Assembly (NCBI GenBank): GCA_007922305.1
Contig: ML677386.1
Location: 14,029,585 to 14,093,584, forward strand
Reading direction: 5' to 3'
DNA: 64,000 nucleotides
DNA from: Dermatemys mawii
Lineage: Eukaryota; Chordata; Testudines; Dermatemydidae
Numbering within the stretch: the first letter of the stretch is position 1; every line of letters starts with the position of its first letter. The notes beneath the pieces are model-generated. The model saw nothing but the letters and a program-made list of their open reading frames with translations, made no database searches and was not told where the DNA came from. This document shows, piece after piece, positions 26,588-37,440 of this stretch. Made by a program: the position numbers and the translations under genes.

Positions 26588-28216
26588 TTATTCATTAAAT
26601 GGAGCATCTCTTGTCACTGTCCAGCAATAGTCTGCAAGCATTGATGGGCTCCATTTGCCCTGATAGCGTTTCTCCATTGTTGCAATGTCCTGGTGAAATT
26701 GCTCGACGCTCACTGCTCCGCAGTTTGGTGGAAAAAAATCAAGATGAGAGTGCAAAAAGTGTATCTTTAGTGACATGTTGCAACCTGCCTTGAGGAGGTT
26801 TTCCACCAACAACCTGTAGTTGTCTGCCTTGTTGTTTCCGAGAAAATGTATTGCCACTGACTGGAAGGCTTTCCATGCCGTCTTTTCCTTGCCACGCAGT
26901 GCATGGTCAAATGCATCATCTCGAAGTTCACGAATCTGAGGACCAACAAAGACACCTTCCTTTATCTTAGCTTCACTTAACCTTGGAAATTTTCCACGCA
27001 GGTGCTTGAAAGCTGTTTGTGTTTTGTCAGTGGCCTTGACAAAGTTCTTCATCAGACCCAGCTTGATGTGTAAGGGTGGTAACAAAATCTTCCTTGATTC
27101 AACAAGCAGTGGATGCTGAACACTTTTCCTCCCAGGCTCCAATGACTGTTGGAGTGGCCAATCTTTCTTGATGTAGTGGGAATCTCTTGCACGACTATCC
27201 CATTCACAGAGAAAACAGCAGTACTTTGTGTATCCAGTCTGCAGACCAAGCAAGAGAGCAACAACCTTCAAATTGCCACAAAGCTGCCACTGATGTTGGC
27301 CATAGTTTATGCACCTCAAAAGTTGTTTCACGTTGTCATAGGTTTCCTTCATATGGACTGCATGACCAACTGGAATTGATGGCAAAACATTGCCATTATG
27401 CAGCAAAACAGCTTTAAGACTCGTCTTCGATGAATCAATGAAGAGTCTCCACTCATCTGGATCGTGAATGATGTTGAGGGCTGCCATCACACCATCGAAG
27501 TTGTTGCAGGCTACAAGATCACCTTCCATGAAGAAGAATGGGACAAGATCCTTTTGACGGTCATGGAACATGGAAACCCTAACATCACCTGCCAGGAGAT
27601 TCCACTGCTGTAGTCTGGAGCCCAACAGCTCTGCCTTACTCTTGGGTAGTTCCAAATCCCTGACAAGGTCATTCAGTTCAGCTTGTGTTATGAGGTGTGG
27701 TTCAGAGGAGGAGGAGGATGGGAGAAAATGTGGGTCCTGTGACATTGATGGTTCAGGACCAGAAGTTTCATCCTCTTCCTCGTCTGACTCAAGTGAGAAT
27801 GATTCTGGTGCATCAGGAACCGGCAGTCCTTCTCCGTGGGGTATTGGGCGTCTAGCTGATGGAATGTTTGGATAATGCACAGTCCACTTTTTCTTCTTTG
27901 ACACACCTTTCCCAACTGGAGGCACCATGCAGAAGTAACTATTGCGGGTATGATCTGTTGGCTCTCTCCAAATCATTGGCACTGCAAAAGGCATAGATTT
28001 CCTTTTCCTGTTCAACCACTGGCGAAGATTTGTTGCACAAGTGTTGCAGCGTATTTGTGGGGCCCACCTCTTGTCCTGATCTCCAATTTTGTAGCCAAAA
28101 TAAAGGTGATAGGCTTTCTTAACCATAGTGGTTATACTGCGCTTTTGTGATGCAAAAGTCACTTCACCACAAACATAGCAGAAGTTATCTGCACTGTTCA
28201 CACAAGTACGAGGCAT
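26588..28216 (-). CDS. intact 542-aa transposon-type protein of unknown superfamily
   Basis: This is the only long uninterrupted gene in the window and has no introns. It begins MPRTC. Pairs CxxC at residues 13-16 (CYVC) and 57-60 (CNTC) suggest an N-terminal zinc-binding module. A basic patch follows (about 69-73), and then residues 140-175 are acidic and serine-rich. The C-terminal two thirds look like a globular enzyme-type fold, with LFIDSSK (259-264), GLQTGYTKYCCFLCEWDSRA (324-343), PPLHIKLGLMKNFVK (380-394), CNMSLKIHFLHSHLDFFP (479-496) and VEQFHQDIATMEKRYQG (504-520). Scattered D, H and E residues could form a degenerate DDE-type site, but this is inference. I recall similar intronless proteins as a repeated family in several animals. 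Cellular function is unknown. It lies inside FMN2 intron 6, antisense to the gene. Confidence 0.75.
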   Translation of the reverse strand: MPRTCVNSADNFCYVCGEVTFASQKRSITTMVKKAYHLYFGYKIGDQDKRWAPQIRCNTCATNLRQWLNRKRKSMPFAVPMIWREPTDHTRNSYFCMVPPVGKGVSKKKKWTVHYPNIPSARRPIPHGEGLPVPDAPESFSLESDEEEDETSGPEPSMSQDPHFLPSSSSSEPHLITQAELNDLVRDLELPKSKAELLGSRLQQWNLLAGDVRVSMFHDRQKDLVPFFFMEGDLVACNNFDGVMAALNIIHDPDEWRLFIDSSKTSLKAVLLHNGNVLPSIPVGHAVHMKETYDNVKQLLRCINYGQHQWQLCGNLKVVALLLGLQTGYTKYCCFLCEWDSRARDSHYIKKDWPLQQSLEPGRKSVQHPLLVESRKILLPPLHIKLGLMKNFVKATDKTQTAFKHLRGKFPRLSEAKIKEGVFVGPQIRELRDDAFDHALRGKEKTAWKAFQSVAIHFLGNNKADNYRLLVENLLKAGCNMSLKIHFLHSHLDFFPPNCGAVSVEQFHQDIATMEKRYQGKWSPSMLADYCWTVTRDAPFNE

Positions 28217-28334
28217 CTCTGCTCACTTTGGCTAAACAGAAATGTGTCCCTTTGCAAAATCAAACACTGACAAATAAGACAGCACGACACTGTATGATTT
28301 TTAGAGCTGATATAGGGCAATTTGTTCAGCAGAG

Positions 28335-28436
28335 TGATGCAATCATAACAAAGCTTACATCATCCATGACTTCTAGGAAAAACACGATGCAATTCATATC
28401 ATGTATGACGCAATACCAGCTTCAGATTGCATCATT
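28335..28436. promoter_or_regulatory. cluster of four GATGCAAT-like motifs upstream of the 542-aa ORF
   Basis: TGATGCAATC (28335-28344), GATGCAATT (28386-28394), ATGACGCAAT (28405-28414) and inverse GATTGCATCATT (28425-28436) fall within 102 bp. They lie 120 to 220 bp upstream of the ORF start. They could be binding sites for the encoded protein or for host bZIP-type factors. No core promoter was recognised with confidence. Confidence 0.3.
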
Positions 28437-28660
28437 CATTGTTTTGCCTAAAAAACAAGTACTGTCCAAACCCAGTCATAGATTTATTCATAGATCCAGT
28501 CAAAGATGTATTTAAGTCATTTCTGGTTTAAATTGAGATCCCTACCCTTTATAACTCACTTATCCTCCGCCATTCCCATGTCAAGGGTCGTATATACTGA
28601 CCCAATAGCATATCTTGAAAACTAGAGCCAATCAACAATTTTAAGCATCATTTTCGTTCT

Positions 28661-29125
28661 CAGTGACTCAGAATTAGTAAAGTTTCACTACAGTTATTTC
28701 AGAAGCATTTTGGCTGTAGAGCAGTGTAATTTTTCACAGTGTTAGATAATTTGGAATGATTTTGTGATGCTTTTCAGAGCAGGTAACTTTTCTGTATAAT
28801 GAGACCAACCAGTTCAAAGTAACTTTAGACATTTACAGTGTATTCCACTGATGCATTTTGCTGGCATTGGCCAGGCAGGAAGCTGAAGTAAGAAACAATC
28901 TTCTAGTAGGTTTGGAGAGATGTGCACATGTGGTTAAACATCTCTGGCAAGGAGCTAGAGAAGAACTTTATAGGAGCAGCTACAGGTTTAGCACAGTTGT
29001 ATTAGTTTATTTTTTAATTAAAATATTGCAACTGGTCAGGTTGAATTTTATATGTAAAAAGAAAAAATAGTGAGTAAACGTTTAAAATAAAAGCAGAAAA
29101 GATTGGGGCTCAGAATCCTGTCAGA
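28661..29125. other. unassigned intron sequence
   Basis: No recognised feature between the 542-aa element and the CR1-type fragment. Confidence 0.5.
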
Positions 29126-29340
29126 CTTAAGAACATAAGAATGGCTGTACTGTGTGAGACCAAAGGTCCATCCACCTCATTATCCTGTCTACCGACAGCG
29201 GCCAATGCCAGGTGCCCGGGAGTGAGTGACCCTAACAGGTAATGATCAGGTGATCTCTTTCCTGTCATCCATAGCCACCCTCTGAAAAACAGAGGGTAGG
29301 GACACCATTCCTTACCCAACCTGGCTACTTTTTAAATGGA
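29126..29340 (+). mobile_element. CR1-type LINE/SINE 3' fragment
   Basis: The segment contains GAACATAAGAATGGC, GACCAAAGGTCCATC, TATCCTGTCT, GGCCAATGCCAGGTGCC and AACAGAGGGTAGGGACACC. This order is a widespread turtle and crocodilian repeat that I associate with CR1 elements. It is truncated at both sides and non-coding. Confidence 0.6.
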
Positions 29341-31645
29341 TCATTACACCCACCGTAGGAGGAAGAATCAATCCACATGCATGTCAGTTAATACGTTATT
29401 AATGGACCTGGAAATGATGCAATTGGTTATGGATTCCTAATACTTTTGTTATAATCACCTTGCAAACTATAAGATTAACTCACCAGCCCATGCACCAAAG
29501 GACCTTCTCCATCCCCAGGATTCCAGTTTCTTTTCTGCAGGGCTTTAGTTTTATTTCTTCAAAATAACATTATTTAATACAAATTCAACATGTTGTGTCC
29601 TCTCCCCTCTAATCTGGCATTTTCTGCAAGAGCCTATCTATTCCCTGCAGGATTATGCTCCACAGACTATCTGACAAGGAGTCAAAATGAGCCTACAAGG
29701 CTCCTCTCTTCTTCCTAAGCTATTCTCTGCACAATTACACTCTGCAGGCCATCTGTGTCAGAGTCATAACTGGGTTCTTTCCCCTCCCAAGCATCTCTTG
29801 CAGGACATTACTCTTTACAGCTCCCACTTCAGCTAAGCTAATTGGAGGTGAACTTCAAGCTATAGCCCAACCCCTGGCCTCAAAGTATCTGTTGAGGCAG
29901 CTGATTATTCACAAGTGTGGCTAGGTCTAGCTCCACCTAAAAGATCAACCACCCTGTGAGGCATCTGTTTTAAGTTGCATATTGCTTTGCTAAACTTGAA
30001 CCATTTGTGCTGAAATTGTCTCTGCCAGAGGCACATTTTTTTCAAAAAGGTTTCAGTAAAAGCAAATTAGCTGCTTCCAAGAAGGAGATTGTGGAGTAAT
30101 TAGTAAAATGTATACAATACAAAACAGTGTGAGAGTCATTTTCCAAAAGTTACATTTTTTTGAAGGTTTCTTTGAAGAGCTCTAGCACCTGTCTGATTAG
30201 GAACAGGAATATGAAATTTGGTGGGCAGATGATTCTGGTTTTAGACAGGTACCTTTTGCTGTCCCCATTTAAATCTATCCAGATTTAGCCAGATTTCAAG
30301 TGTCTGAAAATTGCCATTTGCACATGCTTGGTTAAGATTTTTATGATATGTTTACCCACCAGAGTTAATTCAAGTTTTCTGTATGTGAGCTACTTCTTTC
30401 AAGTTAGCCTAACTTGAGAGAGCAAGCATCCATGCTGCAGAACAGTCAAGCTGCTGTTTTCATACTGGCATTGCACTCACTTGTGTGACACAAAGGCTTC
30501 TGTGGGCATATCTGAGGTTTGTTTGCACTGAAGTAAGGTCTATGAATTCTTTCCCATTGGGAGAGTTTATCGGTTTTTTCTGGGCACATGAGTGGAATTG
30601 TGGAAAGACAATGTACAGTAGTACTAATGGAGCTAGCCTACATCTGCACTACAGAGTGGTCATGTTAGCGGCTCATGAGTTGTGCTCACTCAGGCTTTAG
30701 CTTATGCCCCCTAATGACACAGCCAGCTTGAGTGAAGGCTTTTTGTTAGTAGATGGATCTTGAGTTAGGCGCCTCGTTTAAATTGTAATACAAGTTAACT
30801 TTGCAGTTATGGGAAACCTTTAGAGGCTACAGTTGCTGAACATTCCATCTGCACTGAGCATGCATCCTGGCCCCACAGACTCCATGAAGGAAGTGACAGC
30901 AGCAACTGCCACTTTGGGAAGTAGTGCTGCACTGGGACCCAGGAAGAGACCATGCATTCTAATCTCAGTTCCCCCATGTACCAGTATACAAAATTCTGTG
31001 CCCATCACTGCACTTGTTATTGAGGAAGGCCCCTTAGAAGGCAGGTGAGTATCATACCACTGATTTTACAGAGTGGTTACATAAGGACGTTTCAGGTACA
31101 ACTGGTAATATTACCCTGTCTCTAATGCTGAAGACTCAAAACAGGCTCACTGTCTTGAATGATAAAGAAAAGCCAACTATATAAAATTTGGCATCCTATG
31201 TATAACCATTTCTTTCCAGTGCCAGGAATCCTGATTCCCCATATTCCACTGCTATCTAGAAAACAGTTGTGTAAGCCATTAGCAAAGTGTGTCACATTTA
31301 TCTCTTGAGTGGCTGGTGTACTTAGAAGATAATAGCCTGCTACTCCTGTTAATTCCTCTTACAGGTCAAGCAGTGTAGACATTAGTGCTGCGGATCTAAA
31401 CGCAGGGTTTAAATCCTGCTGGTGGGTCAATATGGTTTCACATGATAAAATTTGCTCTGGTTTGGGGATTTATGTATTTTTTTTAAATCTAGGAAAGTGC
31501 ATACCAAAACTTAGTGTTAACTTGCCTTCCCCTGTGTATATGAACTATGATAAAGTCCTTAATTACATGATCACATTCTGTCTGTTCTGCAAGACCCCTG
31601 CTTCTTTCAGTGAAAATGATGGATGAGGCAGAGGTTTGTAAGAAG
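29341..31645. other. unassigned intron sequence
   Basis: The pyrimidine-rich 29480-29960 stretch and the less AT-rich 30560-31060 stretch could be old LTR or MITE fragments, but no ends or motifs could be defined. Confidence 0.45.
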
Positions 31646-31745
31646 GACAGAAATGTTCCTTTGTGGTTAAGGCAGTGGACTGGATCCCAAGATATTTGGG
31701 CTCTGTTCCTGACTCTGCCACAGACTTCCTACATGAAGTTAAGAG
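31646..31745 (+). repeat. MIR-type SINE fragment
   Basis: The core reads GTGGTTAAGGCAGTGGACTG, then GGCTCTGTTCCTGACTCTGC, CACAGACTTCCT. This is the tRNA-derived MIR core pattern (gtggactggga...ggttc...ctctgccac.gacttcctg). Truncated at both ends. Confidence 0.65.
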
Positions 31746-33468
31746 AGACCGTCTCATAAGACATATACCCATTCAACTTTAATTCTGGTGTTTCTTACCT
31801 TCTGAGTGCTTGACTTGCAACTTAACATTCTTTAAATGTATCTTTATAATGTATAGGGTAATACAATTCTTTGTTGTTTTCCAAATTTTTCTAAACTAAT
31901 CCTTTCAAGAAAACAAGACTTAAAATAATGCTAGGAATATATAGAAATAAAACTGTTTTGTTCTTTAAAGAATTCTCAGGCCAAAAACTTCATTAAGGTA
32001 GTGAAGGGATTGTATGTATATGGCTATGAACATCTATTAATTTTAAACACCATTCTTTAAACATTGTAAGATTTAAGAAAAGAAAATAAATTATAATGCT
32101 GTAAATGTTCTGAAAATGTAATATAAGTAATAATGGCATAAGTTTCCTACATTAACCTTATCTCTGCCTCTCTATCGCCATCCTCAGTCTTTTGTGTAAC
32201 TTTGAATTCTGGGCTACAGATCTCAACTATCCAAAATGTAACTCTGTTGTGGCCTATAAATTGTGAGCCCACCTAATAATTAGATCCTGAACCGACTTTC
32301 CCCAAGTGATGAGGAGACCACAGCATTTCACTCACATTCCCTCCACATGTCACTCACTTAAGACTAGTCCCCCATCACTCCACTCTGGGACAGATGCCCC
32401 ACTCTATTCCATTCACTTTCCCTGTAGTAGTCAGAGACCTCACATGCTATAGATAAGATCAGCTTTTTTCCCCAGAATCACAATCATCTATAGTCCCTTG
32501 CAAAGTCGGCCTGAAATCCTGCTATGCTATGCAGAGGACAAAAAGGATATGTAGATTGTATCAGTGTACCATTAAAGACTGTAATATTATACTTCATATA
32601 TGCAACAGTTAAGTCTTTAGGTTTTTTCCTGGGCACTTCCCAAAGTTGAGAAGCAAAGCAAGGCTAAATGGGCAGAGCTGGGGAACTGTTAGTAAAAGCA
32701 GAGCTACTGAGATAGTACTGTTCCCAATATGGTCTTTATTGAAAGAAAAAAAAAAAAAAACCCTAAAACTCCCAAACTTCCCATTTTTTAAAAAAATTTC
32801 ACTGGAGAGGAATATGAAGAACAGGCAACTCAGAATAAGTAGCATAAGAAAACAGAATGCTTAACACTGGGGAAAAAACCATGTGAATTTCATTAATTGT
32901 TTTGCAGTTTTCTATTACTGTTCTGTCTGCTTTAAATGATGAAAGTTGCCTCTTCTTACATCTCAGGCATTTAGTTGTGGTAATACTAACATGCATCTGT
33001 ATTGCATCAACTTGTCTTTTACCTCACATGTCTACACCTCAGAGGGTTTGCATTATTACATAGTCATCTTGTTGCACATTCAATTTCATGTTTGTCACTA
33101 AGACTGCTTAAATGAATTTGCTGTGTTTGAGAACCCACGAGAAAGCCAATGTATTGCAATGGTGGCTTCAGTTCTCTGCAATCCCGGCATAGGAACTCAT
33201 TTACACATCCTTAGTGGCATAAATGTAATCTCTGCATTCTGTGTGGGTATCTCTGCATGTGTGTTCCGGTACTCGTAAGTGACAAGAGAGTCTATGCAGG
33301 TCATCAAAAGGTGTGCCAATAAACCCTTTTTTATACCACTCTGCACCATCAGATATTCTGTTTTCTTGCGTACGTTAATGGGAAGTTAATTCAGAAATCG
33401 TTGAAATTGTTTTTAAAAAGTATCTGTGTCCATCCGTCCCCCTTCTACAGAAAAGTGTCTTGTATCTG
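31746..33468. other. unassigned intron sequence
   Basis: Contains an A-run near 32744-32760. No repeat family or exon recognised. Confidence 0.55.
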
Positions 33469-33471
33469 TAA

Positions 33472-34168
33472 AGCCTTGATTACACTGTCACTTTATAGTG
33501 CTATAAAGCTTCCAGGAGTGCTATAACTCACTACTCGTCCAAACTGGTGAAACACGTAGAGTGCTATAAATCCATGGTTATACTAGTCCTGGTAATCCTC
33601 CTTGCCAGAGGATTAACAGCTGTAGCGTATTGGGTGCAATGCTTTAGCTCCAGTGTAAGTGGGTAGTAACAATACAGCACTTTGAGTGATCTCTGGAAAT
33701 GCCCCTAAACAATTTAGGCCAATTAACCTCTCTTCCCTTTGTTTTGAACTCGCCTGGAGGAACTCGGAAGTACGTTTTCAGAGCTTATCTGTAACTTGGC
33801 AAATCAACAATACAAATGTTTACTTTGTGAGCAAGTGAGTAGCAGAAGGTTAGTAGGCTTTTCATTTCAAAGACAGTTTGCTGACACACTCTCAGCACGC
33901 CAAAAATCCACTCGCTCTCTCCCTCTGCATACACACAACACGCTCCCCCTCGCCCCCCCTCGTTTGAAAAGTACGTTGCACACAGCTGAATGCTGGGATA
34001 GCTGCCCATAATGCACCACTCCTGTGCCACTGCAAGTGCTGTAAATGTGGCCACGCCAGTGCGTTTTTGTGGCTGAGAGTGTGGACATGCTGGAGCACTA
34101 TCCCTGGGGCTGTATCTGAAGGCAAGTATAACCAAAACAGCTATAAAGCTGTAAGTGTAACCAAGCCC
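33472..34168. mobile_element. PIF/Harbinger-like MITE
   Basis: The left end AGCCTTGATTACAC and the inverted right end GGGCTTGGTTACAC form the terminal repeats. TAA flanks both ends (33469-33471 and 34169-34171), the typical 3-bp Harbinger target site. Subterminal CTATAAAG motifs recur at both ends (TTTATAGTGCTATAAAG left, AGCTATAAAGCTGTAAG right). The 697-bp interior has no transposase. The overlapping open frames on both strands inside it are compositional. Confidence 0.65.
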
Positions 34169-34171
34169 TAA

Positions 34172-35794
34172 GTTAACATCAGTCCTTCCATGCAGGTCTT
34201 GAAAAGAGGAATTAAAACCAATGTAAACTACTTACAGTACCTTCTCTATATCTACGAATGTATACTTTGTCTTAGTAAGTGTCTTTTACTACATGCTTGT
34301 ACGGTGTCTAACAGAACAGCACTCACATGGTTGAGACCACTAGCCTGCTCCAAACCTTAGGATGTTAAAATGTGGCAGTGAATAGGATAGTGGGCAGAGT
34401 GCAGATGAGATGGTGAAAGCTTCAGGTTTATCACCTGGTTACCACTTCCCCAATAATAGTTCCTGAGTGTGTATGTTTTAGGATGAAGGTCTAACATTTG
34501 CTTTGGTAGGCCTTGCACATTGGAGTCTGTTCTGTTCAGATGAGAGAGCTAGAGGCTATCCGTCAGAGTGTCATGAAAAGCCCATCTGTTTACCCAGACT
34601 TTTGCCTAAGGTGTATTGAAAAAAAGGTGTTATGTCTTTAAGGATAGATTTGGTTATTGGGCAGGACTGTTGCTGGGCTTTGCTTATTGTGATAGTCACT
34701 GGGGAGTGTCCTTTTCTGTAGTCAGTTGTTGGCAGTATATGGTTACAGGGACTTTTTTAAATATCACATACTTTATATTGATCAAAAATGAAACCCGTGC
34801 GGGAATAATAAGAGAGAGAAGAAATTAATAGTATTCAGTATAGTACACTATTGTCACTGCCTTTTCTGTATTCAGCTGTTCATTTAATTTTCTCTTTTTA
34901 TTCCATGTTGTAAAATCTTTTTCTTCCTTTTGTTGTTTAGAAATGGTCTCTGCACCATTCTGTTTGTACTTACTTATACTTTTTCATTAATTTTTCCAAA
35001 TATAACAAATATACCAGAATCCCAGATTCATCATAATGCATGAAGTAAATAAAGAGGGTTAGGATAAAGGGATAGGAGGGGAAGAAATATTATCTTCAGG
35101 GTCTACATTAATCCTAGATCTCTAAAAAGTCAGCTCAAATTGCCTTCAATTTTTCAGGCATTCCCTTTGTTTGGAAGACAGTTGTTCATTATTTGTGGGT
35201 CAACCATAAGAAAAGTTCTGGAGGTTCTGGAGCTCCTAATGCATCTGGACCAAATATATTCAAAAGTAAATGCTTTAACTGGAGATATTCCGATGCTCCA
35301 GAGAAGGGCAAGACAAACTGTTGCTGAAAAGCTATAAATGATATAAATTTATCATTGTCAATTAGCTCTCATGTAGCCATAATTTTTCTGTCCCTACAAT
35401 CCCTCCACATCTAGTTCTGCCACTAATTTTAAGGATGAGATTGCTCCCTAGGATGGCATCTGCATGAAAGAGTGGAAGCCGAACTTTCTCGACAAGATTG
35501 ACTACATTTCCCTCTCAGACATTTATTATGGGAGCTCTGGAACCTTCAAATCTGTAATAATTTGATCCTATAATGTCTGAAAAAGAGAGAGGGTTTACTA
35601 ATTCTCACTCAATCTGAATCCAAAGTGTGTGGTCAAATCTAGTAGTCACAAAGAGGTCTGTCTTAGCAAAAAGGAGATGTGAAAATTTTCCCAAGCTGGG
35701 AAAACAAAACAAAATCCTCCCAGAGATAGTGAGCTGTAACTTGTTCAGAGCCATGTAGGCTTCTTACCTGTGCCCCAAAGGAAAATTCTGAAAA
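34172..35794. other. unassigned, possibly including the decayed 3' part of the L1-type element
   Basis: The segment nearest the L1-type remnant (35340-35794) may be its ORF2 tail but is too eroded to read. The rest shows nothing. Confidence 0.4.
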
Positions 35795-37440
35795 TATTAT
35801 TACATTTTCTATAATACGTTTGAGGAATAGGGAGACCCCCTCATGATGTACAAAATTCTGAGAAGGATATTCATTTTCAGTATATTAATTTTACCCCGCA
35901 AACTCAGGGTTAATGAACTCCATTTCCTCAAATCATTAGACACTTGGGCAATAATAGGTTCAGTATTTATCTTAGAAATCTCCTGAATATTTTTGGGAAT
36001 CCGTACTCCTACATGTTTCATACAAGAGTATTACCATTGAAAATACCAATTTGAGGAGAGGCCTTTGTGGGTTTATCTGTTAATGCCTAAAGGTTCTGAT
36101 TTACTCCAATTCCATCTCTTGAGAGGAGCCCAAATGTATTAATAATTACCTGTTACCAATAAAACCTTCATACCTTAGTCCATAAGGAAGCGCAATCTAA
36201 TAAAGCAATTATTTATTTATTATATGTAAAAGTACTAATCAAATGATAGATTTTACTTTTAACTTTCCTATGAGTTAAGGCATGTGGAAGTAAATTGATG
36301 ATAATCCTTTTAATCTTTTAACCTTAATGAAAGAGAGAGAGAGAGAAAAGAAAAGGAACTAAGGTATCATTATCAACTAGCACTCCTTAACTTGTTCAGA
36401 GCAGCCATATCAGATCTCAGAGAGCAATACATAAATTCCATGTGATTGAATCATTCCACAAATATCTTCTTTTGTGAAGGAGGAGTTTGCAGACTTTTGA
36501 CATATTTTTTCCTCCATTTGACGTGAACTGAATTATACTATCATTCATATTATCGAATGTTGCTGGGCATTTAATAAAAAACTTCAAGTCCATCTTCCTG
36601 GCCAGATGTTTAGATTGGTTAAAAATTTCCCTCATAGCAGCCACATCCTGGGCATAATCGTGAAAGAGATGTATTTTAATTGCTGGATTCTGGATTTCTG
36701 CAAAATAAACTGGTAAACTTCAGCAATTTCACAATCAATCTTCTAGGCCTACCTCCTGGAGCTGGTTTGAGGTGTGCATGATCTTTATCAAAACAAAAAT
36801 CTACTGGCAGATCCAACAACTTAGTTACCTGTTCAGGGACAAATTCAGAAAGTTTACCATTAGCTGTTCCCTCAGGGACACCCGCAAACCTCATGTTCTA
36901 TTGTTGCAAGCAGCTTTCTAGATCGATTAGCTTGGTCTTAACAGTCTTGATGATATTACAGTTCTTCATAATCTGTAATTTGTTCTCTTTGAAAGCATCA
37001 TCCACTTCAGAAATTCTGTGTTCCGCTTAATCCATCTGTCTGGATAGAGCTTGTAGTGTGCTCTGAATCTCAGTCACTATGGTCTCTAGAGTGGAAACTG
37101 CAGATTTGATTCCTGCTGTAGTATAACCATCAGCTGCATCCCATCAAGCTCAGGCACCATTTTGTTTGTAGAAGTCCGGGAAGCAGATCTCCTCTGTTTT
37201 TGTTGGCTCTTTCAGATCTGGAGAAGAAGATGCACAGCTAAGAGGGTATCTTGGGCATTTCAATAAGCAGGTGCAATATTTTTTTGGGACGGATGATAGG
37301 GTTTAGTGGATGATGATTGGAGATTCCCAGAGGGCCACTTCAGAGATCAAGCAATCTGAATCTTCTTTGTTCACAGCGCCCTCTGTTTTCAGGTTAATGT
37401 TTCTGTTGTGTTTCAGTGTTGGTAAATAATGCCAAAAAGC
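35795..37440 (-). mobile_element. L1-type LINE remnant (ORF1 and part of ORF2)
   Basis: On the minus strand an ORF1-like product is legible: RISEVDDAFKENKLQIMKNC (coiled-coil-type, near 37010-36950), then NMRFAGVPEGTANGKLSEFV (near 36897-36840), RPRRLIVKLLKF (near 36745-36710), then HLFHDYAQDVAAMREIFNQS (near 36670-36600). That order matches L1 ORF1 (RNA-binding chaperone). A further piece at 36021-35809 reads DLRKWSSLTLSLRGKINILK, followed by MNILLRILYIM, which matches an L1/Tx1-type ORF2 region downstream of the RT. Most of ORF2 is missing, and stops and shifts occur throughout. Confidence 0.65.
36417..37060 (-). pseudogene. L1-type ORF1 remnant
   Basis: Two frames (36894-36676 and 36644-36417) together with the stretch upstream to about 37060 give a coiled coil, the L/M-R-F-x-G-V-P-E-G box and the R-P-R-x-L-I-V-K-L-L-x-F box, and then the C-terminal I-H-L-F-x-D-Y...R..F.....L segment. 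In L1 elements this protein binds element RNA as a trimer. The two frames are offset near 36676, so the gene is broken. Confidence 0.6.

Larger units (their letters stand above)
26285..28660 (-). mobile_element. DNA-transposon-like element carrying the 542-codon gene
   Basis: A 25-bp sequence starting TGATTGGCT and ending AAGATAT occurs at 26311-26335. Its inverse is at 28610-28634, with 20 of 25 positions identical. The two flank the long ORF at 26588-28216. Weaker inverse similarity extends outward (AAAATGATGCTTAAAATT against AAATATGACAATTAAAAC). The gene's 5' flank (28217-28600) and 3' flank (26336-26587) are non-coding. Exact ends and a target duplication were not identified, so the limits are approximate. 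Confidence 0.55.

Noticed and set aside
33785..34135. 116-codon minus-strand frame and several overlapping frames
   Set aside because: They fall in the Harbinger-like MITE, overlap one another in four frames and show no conserved protein motif.
35140..35337. 65-codon + strand frame after a TTTTTCAG site (RQLFIICGSTIRKVLEVLEL)
   Set aside because: Looks like an exon start, but no donor fits, the sequence is not formin-like, and the neighbourhood is probable LINE debris.
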